Of a stretch of 54,683 bases of DNA, positions 37,601 to 44,465 are shown piece after piece. The notes under the pieces are model-generated. The model searched no databases and had not been told where the DNA came from. It was given only the letters and a program-made list of their open reading frames with translations. Each line of letters opens with the position of its first letter. The first letter of the stretch is position 1. A program made the position numbers and the translations under genes. The DNA is from Clostridia bacterium (GTDB taxonomy: Bacteria; Bacillota; Clostridia; Oscillospirales; CAG-272): contig JAFXJH010000132.1 of NCBI GenBank assembly GCA_017532425.1, positions 1-54,683 of the forward strand, given 5' to 3'.

Positions 37601-38212
37601 ATGAAGATCTATAGAATTACGGATGAAGAATTCAAGCAGTTTGGTAAGGTAGTAAATATCGACACAGCCGAAATAGTCAGCGTAGGTGAGAAATCGCCTC
37701 TTCCCGAAAACGGCACGGCGTATACGGCATCCTTCGACGCTTTCGAAGGACTTGCGATAAAAGAGCCTCTTCAGGATGAATATTTCGGACAGCTTCCCGT
37801 ACAGATGGGATACTGCCGCGGTCATAATAATAAGATGAACGCTCTTGAGTGGCATAAGTGCTCGGAAATCAATATCGCAGTTACGGATATCATACTTCTT
37901 CTCGGAGACGTGAGAGACGTTGAAGCTGATAACAGATATGATGCAGCAAAGGTAAAGGCTTTTAAGGTATGTAAGGGAGAGGCTGTTGAGGTCTATGCTA
38001 CAACTCTTCATTACTGCCCGATACAGTGCGCAGATACAGGATTCGGATGCGTAGTCGTTCTTCCCGTGGGAACAAATACCGCGCTTGACAAAAAGCCCGA
38101 TGATCCGCTTATTATCGCAAAGAACAAGTGGCTTATAGCACACGAGGATAACGAGGCACTTAAAGCAAACGGCGCTGTTGCGACTATCTACGGAGAAAAT
38201 TATACCTTCTGA
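37601..38212 (+). CDS. DUF4867 family protein (cupin-like)
   Basis: A 203-residue soluble protein of the DUF4867 family. It has a conserved ...MGYCRGHNNKMNALEWHKCSEIN... core with two His that could bind a metal, and a later ATTLHYCPIQ segment, which together suggest a cupin-type barrel. Related proteins are often linked to sugar metabolism, but no function is established. AAAGGAG lies 7 bases before the ATG. Confidence 0.8.
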   Translation: MKIYRITDEEFKQFGKVVNIDTAEIVSVGEKSPLPENGTAYTASFDAFEGLAIKEPLQDEYFGQLPVQMGYCRGHNNKMNALEWHKCSEINIAVTDIILLLGDVRDVEADNRYDAAKVKAFKVCKGEAVEVYATTLHYCPIQCADTGFGCVVVLPVGTNTALDKKPDDPLIIAKNKWLIAHEDNEALKANGAVATIYGENYTF

Positions 38213-38450
38213 GAATGAAATAAAAGACGCAAAGGCGTTGGAGTGATACTTCAAGCGGAGTGTTGGCAGGTGCAAAACTTTCGGCAGAGAACTTGTTTTC
38301 TCTGCCGATTGGTGTTATAATGGGGCTGACGAAAAGCCTCGCCCTTGGGGAGAGGTGGCGGCGGCAGGGGTTCCCGAAGCATTTGTAATAAAAATGAGAA
38401 ACCGGCGATAAAGCGGAACGGTAAATAAGAATTTGATGGAGGAATACATT
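38213..38450. other. Accessory gap with repeat-like hairpins
   Basis: A 238-base gap with a TCGGCAGAGAA...TTCTCTGCCGA hairpin (38281-38308) and a GC-rich patch around 38335-38375 (CCTCGCCC...GGGGAGAGG) that looks like a fragment of an interspersed palindromic repeat. No gene is supported. Confidence 0.6.
38281..38308. repeat. Hairpin repeat, TCGGCAGAGA family, copy 1
   Basis: 11-bp arms with a 6-base loop. The same 10-base arms occur again at 43637-43664. No T-run follows. Confidence 0.65.
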
Positions 38451-38786
38451 GTGAAAATAAACGAGTATCAAGAATTGGCAATGACAACATTAAATCCCGA
38501 TTTAAGTAAAAAGGATGTTCTTATCAACAGCGTAATGGGTTTGTGCGGCGAATCTGGAGAAGCTATTGACATTGTAAAGAAATGGATGGCACAGGGACAC
38601 GAACTGGATAAAGAACACTTGGCAAAAGAACTTGGCGATATTGCATGGTATCTTGCCGAAGCCGCTACAGCTTTGGAAATTCCGTTGGAAGACATTATGC
38701 AAGCAAATATAGATAAACTGAAGAAAAGGTATCCGGAAGGGTTTGAAACTAAGCGGTCGTTGGTTCGCTTGCAAGGAGACCTATAA
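38451..38786 (+). CDS. MazG-like nucleotide pyrophosphohydrolase
   Basis: A 111-residue all-alpha NTP pyrophosphatase of the MazG-like type, with metal-binding motifs GESGEAID and KELGDIAWYLAE (ExxE...ExxD). Such enzymes hydrolyse non-canonical or excess NTPs to NMP and PPi. The start is GTG at 38451, since GGAGG lies 8 bases upstream; the ATG at 38436 overlaps that site. Codon choice (ttg, tta, more A/T) differs from neighbouring core genes and repeat hairpins flank it, so it may be acquired. Confidence 0.85.
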   Translation: MKINEYQELAMTTLNPDLSKKDVLINSVMGLCGESGEAIDIVKKWMAQGHELDKEHLAKELGDIAWYLAEAATALEIPLEDIMQANIDKLKKRYPEGFETKRSLVRLQGDL

Positions 38787-38807
38787 AATCCAATTTATTG
38801 AAAAGCA

Positions 38808-38838
38808 AATGCCGACAGACTTAAAATCTGTCGGCATT
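38808..38838 (+). terminator. Probable terminator of the MazG-like gene
   Basis: AATGCCGACAGA (38808-38819) pairs perfectly with TCTGTCGGCATT (38827-38838); only a weak T-rich run (CATTATTTGTTT) follows. The arms resemble those at 43231-43259. Confidence 0.55.
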
Positions 38839-38970
38839 CATTATTTGTTTACTGCGGACTTGTCCGTAGGGGAGACCTGCGGTCTTTCTCCGTGGTGTTA
38901 GGTAAACGTTTCGTAATTTCTACGATAATAATATCACGCGTTGCCTTTGAGTCTTTTTACATAAACAAGT

Positions 38971-40188
38971 TTAGCTTTCGCTTTCCGCTTTTTTTAAAAA
39001 CGAACGGTAGGGAAGCGCAACGATAATACCAACAAACATAAGTCCTGCCCAGACGAGAATAAGATTTCCCCAACCGATGGTGGTAACAGCCTCGGCAAAG
39101 AGCGTGCTTGTCGCGGATGCCGCAGCATAGCTGAGAAAATCGAGAAATCCGGTAGCACCCGATACCATACCCGTGTCGCGAAGACTCGGACAGTATCGGC
39201 TGTAAAGCATTGTCGATGCCGCGCCTGCAGACATAATTGCAAGGACCATAAAGATAATGTTTAATACAGGGATCTTAAGGAAATAAACGGCGGTAAAGAA
39301 TATCGTGGATGAAGAGAACATAATAAGTATCGTCAGATCCATATTCCGCTTCAGACGCTCGTAAATGAAGATTGCAATAAAGGTCGTGGTCGAGATTATA
39401 AAGCTTGCGACTGTGTATATGGTGGTTGCCTTGTCGTGAGGAAAGTCGAGATACTGCGAAATGTAGGTCGGAAACCAAAAGGTTACGGTAGTGCGGACTA
39501 TTCCCGTAAGCATAGCAATAAATGAGAATTTGATTATTCGGTGCTTTATAAGTACCTTGATGCTTCCGCCGGATCTGCTCTTTTCAGACTTGTACTGACC
39601 GTATTTTATAATGCCCTTGCGCTCAAAGAAAAGGAAAACGCTGAAGCAAAGGGTCGCCATTACGGCAAGAATGACGCTGCTGAGCTTGAATACGTTGTTC
39701 CAGGCAAGATGAGTCGCTGCAACACCTGCAAGAGGCGTGCCTATAAAGGATGCAAAGGTATATCCTATGCTGCAGCGCGTAGCGTAGACAGGCTCTGTGT
39801 TTTCGGCTACGACCTTGGTCATAGGTCCGTATATCATGGAAAGGAAGTATCCGGTAAATCCGTAAACCGCTATCGAGGCAAATGGAATTCCGGTAATGTA
39901 GGTGAATATGAAATTTGTAACGCCCGCACAGAGAAGCCCTAAGCTTATCATATACCGAGCCTTGATCTTGTCACCGAGAGCTCCGTTTATAAGCTGGCCT
40001 AATGCGTAGCAGATAAGATAGGTCGATTCTAACTTTCCTATGTACGATTCGGAAAATCCGCCGACCTCTATCATCTGAGGCGATACCGCGCCCAAAATAT
40101 TTCGCGCAAAATATACCGCGAGATATGAAACGGAGCATAACGAGCCTATGTATATGGCAAGCCGTGCTTTTTCACTTATTTTAAACAT
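38971..40188 (-). CDS. MFS transporter (OPA/organophosphate-like)
   Basis: A 405-residue, 12-helix major facilitator protein. The N-terminal SYLAVYFARNILGAVSP..., a glycine-rich ICYALGQLINGALGDKI loop and general layout resemble the OPA group (GlpT/UhpC-type), but the substrate is unknown. GAGG lies 6 bases before the ATG. It follows the M28 peptidase gene by 33 bases on the minus strand and is probably cotranscribed from 41214-41242. Confidence 0.85.
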   Translation of the reverse strand: MFKISEKARLAIYIGSLCSVSYLAVYFARNILGAVSPQMIEVGGFSESYIGKLESTYLICYALGQLINGALGDKIKARYMISLGLLCAGVTNFIFTYITGIPFASIAVYGFTGYFLSMIYGPMTKVVAENTEPVYATRCSIGYTFASFIGTPLAGVAATHLAWNNVFKLSSVILAVMATLCFSVFLFFERKGIIKYGQYKSEKSRSGGSIKVLIKHRIIKFSFIAMLTGIVRTTVTFWFPTYISQYLDFPHDKATTIYTVASFIISTTTFIAIFIYERLKRNMDLTILIMFSSSTIFFTAVYFLKIPVLNIIFMVLAIMSAGAASTMLYSRYCPSLRDTGMVSGATGFLDFLSYAAASATSTLFAEAVTTIGWGNLILVWAGLMFVGIIVALPYRSFLKKAESES

Positions 40189-40221
40189 AATTACCTCTGT
40201 ACTGTGATCTGTCTGATAAAG

Positions 40222-41178
40222 TTATTGCTTATGACTTAAAATATCGGCAAGCTTTACCGCTCCGTTTGCAAGGAATTCAATGTTTTCCTCTCGGTAAACT
40301 CTGTCCATACCCGTGTGTATCTTGTCCATATAATAGGTTCTTAATATTTTTGAATATTTAAGAGAAGCCACCCCTACACCGTAAGGAAAATTAGCTTGGT
40401 CGGACGGATAAAATACCCCCTTCGTCGCAATTTCGGTGTGAATGCCTTCGATACTTTTGAAAGCCTCGGAAAGAAGGTCTGCATACTGCTTTGATTTCTT
40501 TGTGGCAACTATAAGAATATTTTCTCCGTCGGATACGCAGTCGAAGTTGACAAGAAGCTTGTCCTTCATAGCCTTCTTGTGCTTTGAGTAAAAGCCCTTG
40601 GATCCTAAAAGTCCCGCTTCCTCAAGATCGAAAAAGACAAAAGCAACGCTTGAGCGAAGCTCATCGGGAAGAATGCTCATAGTGTCTATAAGCGTAGTTA
40701 CGCCCGACGTGTTGTCGTTTGCGGTGTGCTTGTTGGCGGGTCCTGCCGTCATAAAGATCAAAAAGAGAAGGAGTATAGCGTAATATATGATCATATATAT
40801 AGTAGCAGCAAGATCTGAGTCCATTCCGACGTTTCTCGCAATAGCCAAAAATATCGATCCCACGATAAGAATGGGAAGGACCATAAAGATACACACTATC
40901 GCAATCAGATATAACAGATATATAAGAAAATTTTTCGGCGTTATAAAATTCGGAAAGGGAAGGACGGGGCAGGTGTCGTAATGCGCGGTATAGATCACCT
41001 TTGCGCTGTCTACGTCACCGATAATAATGTTGTTTGCACCGAAACGCCCCTTTTCGGTGGTGAATTTGTAGCCGCCGCTATCTGCTACCGATCTTATGTA
41101 TTCGGTAAAATCGCTCTTTTGCTTTTTGGATTTGCGCACCTGATATTTTTCAAAAATCGTTTTTGTGGTTTCTGTCAT
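40222..41178 (-). CDS. M28-family metallopeptidase with membrane insertion
   Basis: A 318-residue protein of the M28 zinc aminopeptidase class. Metal-site motifs appear as YTAHYDT, TANDNTSG, FFDLEEAGLLGS (catalytic Glu), FDCVSDG and DKIHTGMD. Unusually, two or three transmembrane helices (about residues 80-145) are inserted between the first His-Asp and the second Asp motif, so the site is membrane-tethered. The ATG at 41178 is chosen; an in-frame GTG at 41193 overlaps the only AAAGG site. It is the first gene of an operon with the MFS transporter. Confidence 0.85.
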   Translation of the reverse strand: MTETTKTIFEKYQVRKSKKQKSDFTEYIRSVADSGGYKFTTEKGRFGANNIIIGDVDSAKVIYTAHYDTCPVLPFPNFITPKNFLIYLLYLIAIVCIFMVLPILIVGSIFLAIARNVGMDSDLAATIYMIIYYAILLLFLIFMTAGPANKHTANDNTSGVTTLIDTMSILPDELRSSVAFVFFDLEEAGLLGSKGFYSKHKKAMKDKLLVNFDCVSDGENILIVATKKSKQYADLLSEAFKSIEGIHTEIATKGVFYPSDQANFPYGVGVASLKYSKILRTYYMDKIHTGMDRVYREENIEFLANGAVKLADILSHKQ

Positions 41179-41213
41179 AGTTATTAGCCGCACCTTTACA
41201 TAAACTGCCTTTA

Positions 41214-41242
41214 ATTATAGCAAAATAAGATGATAAAGTCAA
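41214..41242 (-). promoter_or_regulatory. Sigma-A promoter of the M28/MFS operon
   Basis: On the minus strand TTGACT (41237-41242), 17-bp spacer, TATAAT (41214-41219). Confidence 0.88.
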
Positions 41243-41335
41243 GTTCGACAGAAAATAGTCTTTGGAGAAAATCAACAAAATGAATAGGTCACTTTTGTCT
41301 GATATGTAAAAAAATGAATATTATACATTTTTTTG

Positions 41336-41364
41336 TTGAAAAAAGTATATAAATGTGCTATTAT
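41336..41364 (+). promoter_or_regulatory. Sigma-A promoter of the NhaC-type antiporter gene
   Basis: TTGAAA (41336-41341), 17-bp spacer, TATTAT (41359-41364) with extended -10 TGC directly upstream. Confidence 0.78.
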
Positions 41365-41425
41365 TGTATTTAATCAATTCTTGCCTGTATATTAATTATG
41401 AGGCAAAGTATTTTTGGAGGACGTT

Positions 41426-43081
41426 ATGTCAAAATCAAAGAAAATCACACTTCTGGTGGCTTCTGTGATCATTCTGGCACTTCTTGTTTATGCCGGAGTT
41501 ACCGATGCTACAAATAAAACGGTTGATTGTCCCGATTGTGACGGCGGTCTCGTTGACGCTATTGCATGCGAAACTTGCGGTGGCGAAAGCGTTGTTCGCG
41601 GAACACTCTGGGCACTTCTTCCTCCGGTTATAGCAATCGGTCTTGCTCTGATCACAAAGGAAGTTTACAGCTCGCTCTTTATAGGTATCCTTTCGGGCGC
41701 ACTGCTTTACTCGAACTTCTCGTTTACGGGCACACTCGACAGTCTTATAAACGACGGTCTTATCTCGGCTGTTTCGGATAGTGCAGGTATCTTTATCTTC
41801 CTCGTTGAGCTCGGTATAATAGTTGCACTTGTAAACAAGGCGGGCGGATCGGCGGCATTCGGCAACTGGGCAAAGACACATATAAAGACACGTACGGGCG
41901 CGATGCTTGCAACCTTCGTTCTCGGTGTTCTTATCTTCATCGACGACTATTTCAACTGCCTTACGGTAGGATCGGTTATGCGTCCCGTTACAGACAGCAA
42001 AAAGATATCGCGCGCTAAGCTCGCATACATTATAGATGCAACGGCGGCTCCTATTTGTATGATAGCTCCTATTTCGAGCTGGGCAGCAGCAGTTGCGGCT
42101 TACGCAGAAGAAGGCGAAGGACTTTCGCTCTTTATCTCGGCGATCCCTTATAACTTCTATTCACTGCTTACTCTCGTTTTCGTTGTTGCAATAGCTGTTA
42201 TGAAGCTCGACTACGGCCCGATGAAGCTTCACGAGCTTAACGCAGTACAGAACGATGACCTCTACACCTCGGGCGAAAAGAACGAGTCCGCAGACGTTGT
42301 TCCTTCGAGCAAGGGCCGCGTTATCGACCTCGTGCTTCCTATCGTAGTTCTTATAGTTACCTGCGTATTCAGCCTTGTTTACGTTGGCGGAATTTTCGAT
42401 GGCAAGAACTTTATCGACGCATTTGCTGATACAGACGCAACCGTAGGTCTTCCTTGGGGCGGACTTGTTGCTCTTGTAATTATCATCGCATATATGGTTT
42501 GCCGTGGCGTTATCAGCTTTAAGGAATCTATTGACTGCGTTCCTCAGGGCTTTATCGCAATGGTACCCGCAATACTTATTCTCACATTCGCAACAGCACT
42601 TAAGAATATGACCGGCTCGCTCGGAGCTAAGTACTTCGTAGGCAACCTTATGGCAGGTCAGGCAGAGGCGCTCGGATCGCTTCTTCCCGCTATCATCTTT
42701 ATCGTTGCTTGTATTCTTGCATTTGCAACCGGAACATCTTGGGGTACGTTCGGTATCCTTATTCCGATCGTTACAGCTATCTTCCCTGCAGGAAGCGAGC
42801 TTCTTATCATCGGTATGTCTGCATGTCTTGCAGGCGCAGTATGCGGCGACCACTGCTCTCCTATCTCGGATACAACTATTATGTCTTCGGCAGGCGGACA
42901 GTGCAACCATATCAATCACGTTTCCACGCAGATGCCTTATGCAATTACGGTTGCGGCTATCTCCTTCGTGATGTTCATGATCTCGGGATTTGTTCAGAAT
43001 ATCTGGATTTGTCTCCCTCTCGGAATCGTTCTTACTATCGGAACACTCTTTGTTATAAAGGCGGCTACAAAGAATAAATAA
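41426..43081 (+). CDS. Na+/H+ antiporter, NhaC family, with CxxC-CxxC loop
   Basis: A 551-residue polytopic membrane protein of the NhaC family, which exchanges Na+ (or Na+-linked carboxylates) for H+. Conserved parts include VLGVLIFIDDYFNCLTVGSVMRP, MIAPISSWAA and GDHCSPISDTTIMSSAGG. After the first helix (about 8-25) a short loop carries CPDC (35-38) and CETC (48-51), a rubredoxin/DnaJ-like zinc-knuckle pattern not usual for transporters. GGAGG lies 5 bases before the ATG; an in-frame ATG at 41414 has no site. It has its own promoter and terminator. Confidence 0.9.
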   Translation: MSKSKKITLLVASVIILALLVYAGVTDATNKTVDCPDCDGGLVDAIACETCGGESVVRGTLWALLPPVIAIGLALITKEVYSSLFIGILSGALLYSNFSFTGTLDSLINDGLISAVSDSAGIFIFLVELGIIVALVNKAGGSAAFGNWAKTHIKTRTGAMLATFVLGVLIFIDDYFNCLTVGSVMRPVTDSKKISRAKLAYIIDATAAPICMIAPISSWAAAVAAYAEEGEGLSLFISAIPYNFYSLLTLVFVVAIAVMKLDYGPMKLHELNAVQNDDLYTSGEKNESADVVPSSKGRVIDLVLPIVVLIVTCVFSLVYVGGIFDGKNFIDAFADTDATVGLPWGGLVALVIIIAYMVCRGVISFKESIDCVPQGFIAMVPAILILTFATALKNMTGSLGAKYFVGNLMAGQAEALGSLLPAIIFIVACILAFATGTSWGTFGILIPIVTAIFPAGSELLIIGMSACLAGAVCGDHCSPISDTTIMSSAGGQCNHINHVSTQMPYAITVAAISFVMFMISGFVQNIWICLPLGIVLTIGTLFVIKAATKNK

Positions 43082-43099
43082 TAGCATACATAAAATATT

Positions 43100-43137
43100 A
43101 TACGACCTCGGTGAAATATCGAGGTCGTATTTTTTTT
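43100..43137 (+). terminator. Terminator of the NhaC-type gene
   Basis: ATACGACCTCG (43100-43110) pairs with CGAGGTCGTAT (43120-43130), followed by a run of Ts. Confidence 0.93.
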
Positions 43138-43150
43138 ATATTCAACAATA

Positions 43151-43189
43151 AAAAATGCCCGTAAAGGCTGCTTCTCATAAGGATGTTTA
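43151..43189 (+). repeat. Left terminal inverted repeat
   Basis: Pairs with 43757-43796 with a mismatch block (taaa against tttta) and one G/C difference; the inner 19 bases, CTTCTCATAAGGATGTTTA, are identical. Confidence 0.75.
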
Positions 43190-43228
43190 CTTGTGGGACG
43201 TATATTTGCACCGCAGAAAACAAAGATT

Positions 43229-43261
43229 AACCCCGACAGATTTTCAAGGTCTGTCGGGGTT
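43229..43261 (-). terminator. Terminator of the 67-residue membrane protein gene
   Basis: CCCCGACAGA (43231-43240) pairs with TCTGTCGGGG (43250-43259), extended by AA/TT on each side. It lies just after the minus-strand stop at 43267. Confidence 0.7.
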
Positions 43262-43266
43262 TCTGT

Positions 43267-43470
43267 TTATATCCAATATCCTCTGAATATATAGCTACAT
43301 AAACAACACACGCCAAAGATAACAGCAAGAGGAATTACTATAAGTAATATTCTAAGAAGTATTCTTACCCCTTTGTTATGAATGTTTTTAATTCTACCGA
43401 ATGTATCGTCATATTTTGATTCAAAGGGCATGAACAGAATTGTAAGTATAAGCTCTAAAATGGCTTCCAT
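43267..43470 (-). CDS. Small membrane protein, hypothetical (67 residues)
   Basis: No family recognised. The protein begins MEAILELILTILFMPFE, has a short charged middle (SKYDDTFGRIKNIHNKG) and a second hydrophobic helix (VRILLRILLIVIPLAVIFGVC), so two membrane segments are likely. The ATG at 43470 has GAGGAG 6 bases upstream, which argues that it is translated; an upstream in-frame ATG overlaps that site. It lies inside the inverted-repeat element, so it may be cargo. Confidence 0.6.
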   Translation of the reverse strand: MEAILELILTILFMPFESKYDDTFGRIKNIHNKGVRILLRILLIVIPLAVIFGVCCLCSYIFRGYWI

Positions 43471-43555
43471 ATTTTCTCCTCTTTTCAAAGTTCGCGTTTT
43501 ATCGCCAGTTTCGCCTTTGTATTACAAAGGCACATCGGGCAAAGCCCATACCCCT

Positions 43556-43583
43556 TTGTAGGGGCGGATTCCATATCCGCCCG
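43556..43583. repeat. Palindromic repeat, GTAGGGGCGGA type
   Basis: GTAGGGGCGGATTCCATATCCGCCC is a near-perfect palindrome around GGCGGATtcCATATCCGCC. It resembles the two copies at 43680-43750. Confidence 0.65.
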
Positions 43584-43636
43584 TATCGGGAGCATATAGA
43601 ATGTTCCCCTACGATATAGCATCATTATATCACAAA

Positions 43637-43664
43637 TCGGCAGAGAAAACAACATCTCTGCCGA
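43637..43664. repeat. Hairpin repeat, TCGGCAGAGA family, copy 2
   Basis: TCGGCAGAGA and TCTCTGCCGA with an 8-base loop; the same arms as 38281-38308. Confidence 0.65.
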
Positions 43665-43679
43665 AATTTATGTGTGTCC

Positions 43680-43750
43680 GTAGGGGCGATTCATGAATCG
43701 CCTGTTTTTGTTTTGCGTATTTCAGCGGGCGATTCGTGAATCGCCCCTAC
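43680..43750. repeat. Inverted pair of GTAGGGGCGATTC palindromes
   Basis: GTAGGGGCGATTCATGAATC (43680-43699, palindrome runs on to 43702) and its near inverse complement at 43727-43750, each palindromic by itself, so the region can form one large or two small cruciforms. Confidence 0.75.
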
Positions 43751-43756
43751 AAAATA

Positions 43757-43796
43757 TAAACATCCTTATGAGAAGGAGCCTAAAACGGGCATTTTT
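43757..43796 (-). repeat. Right terminal inverted repeat
   Basis: Inverse of 43151-43189; ends at ...GGGCATTTTTA. Confidence 0.75.
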
Positions 43797-43811
43797 ATTT
43801 TGTGTATAAAC

Positions 43812-44453
43812 TTATTTCGTGCCGAAGAGTCGGTCGCCCGCATCTCCGAGTCCGGGAAGAATGTATCCGTTTTCATTGAGACATCTGTCAAGAGTGGATA
43901 CGTAGATCTTAACGTCGGGATGCTTTTCAGCAACTCGAGATACACCCTCGGGTGCACCGATTATAGCCATAAACTTGATGTTCTTGCATCCGCGCTTCTT
44001 GAGAAGATCGATAGCATCGCAAGCGCTTCCGCCGGTTGCAAGCATCGGGTCAACGAGAAGAACAAGCTTGTCTTCGATTCCTTCGGGAAGCTTGCAGTAG
44101 TAGGTCTGAGGCTCGAGAGTTTCCTCGTTGCGGTACATACCGATGTGTCCTACCTTTGCAAGAGGGAAGAGAATATGAACTCCGCTAACCATTCCGAGTC
44201 CTGCGCGAAGTATCGGTACGATAGCAACAGAGTCATCCTTGATGATCTTCTGCTTGCAGACCTCAAGAGGGGTCTTGACGTCTATTTCAACGGTCGCAAC
44301 GTCGTCCTTGAGAGACTCGTAAGTCATAAGAGTTGTGATCTCTTCGACAAGCTCGCGGAATTCCTTCATGCTTGTTTTTTCGTCACGAAGAATGGCGATC
44401 TTGTGGCTTATAAGCGGGTGGTTGAATATTGTTACGTTTTCGTAGTTTTTCAT
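43812..44453 (-). CDS. upp: Uracil phosphoribosyltransferase
   Basis: Upp makes UMP from uracil and PRPP, the main uracil-salvage step. The 213-residue protein has the PRPP-binding motif [16 protein letters not shown] and the C-terminal [17 protein letters not shown] uracil-binding end. GAGGG lies 8 bases before the ATG. It follows the uracil permease gene by 12 bases on the minus strand, so uptake and salvage are coexpressed. Confidence 0.97.
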   Translation of the reverse strand: MKNYENVTIFNHPLISHKIAILRDEKTSMKEFRELVEEITTLMTYESLKDDVATVEIDVKTPLEVCKQKIIKDDSVAIVPILRAGLGMVSGVHILFPLAKVGHIGMYRNEETLEPQTYYCKLPEGIEDKLVLLVDPMLATGGSACDAIDLLKKRGCKNIKFMAIIGAPEGVSRVAEKHPDVKIYVSTLDRCLNENGYILPGLGDAGDRLFGTK

Positions 44454-44465
44454 TGGGGATCCCTC

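Larger units (their letters stand above)
43151..43796. mobile_element. Putative small non-autonomous element bounded by ~39-bp inverted repeats
   Basis: The left end 43151-43189 and right end 43757-43796 are imperfect inverted repeats sharing AAAATGCCCGT, GGCT and CTTCTCATAAGGATGTTTA. The interior (about 570 bases) has a small membrane-protein gene on the minus strand (43267-43470), several palindromic repeats and no transposase. This is the layout of a MITE-like element. No convincing target-site duplication was seen, so mobility is inferred. Confidence 0.6.
43471..43811. other. Repeat-rich gap before upp
   Basis: About 340 bases with a GTAGGGGCGGAT...ATCCGCCC palindrome (43556-43583), a TCGGCAGAGA hairpin (43637-43664), an inverted pair of GTAGGGGCGATTC palindromes (43680-43702 and 43727-43750) and the right terminal inverted repeat (43757-43796). 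No gene is supported. Confidence 0.7.

Noticed and set aside
36788-38275. 495-codon open frame on the minus strand
   Set aside because: Antisense to the M18 aminopeptidase and DUF4867 genes, no ribosome site, no recognisable domain.
38808-43259. CRISPR-like repeats from the recurring CGACAGA hairpins
   Set aside because: Copies are few, have different loops and irregular spacing, and no cas genes are present.
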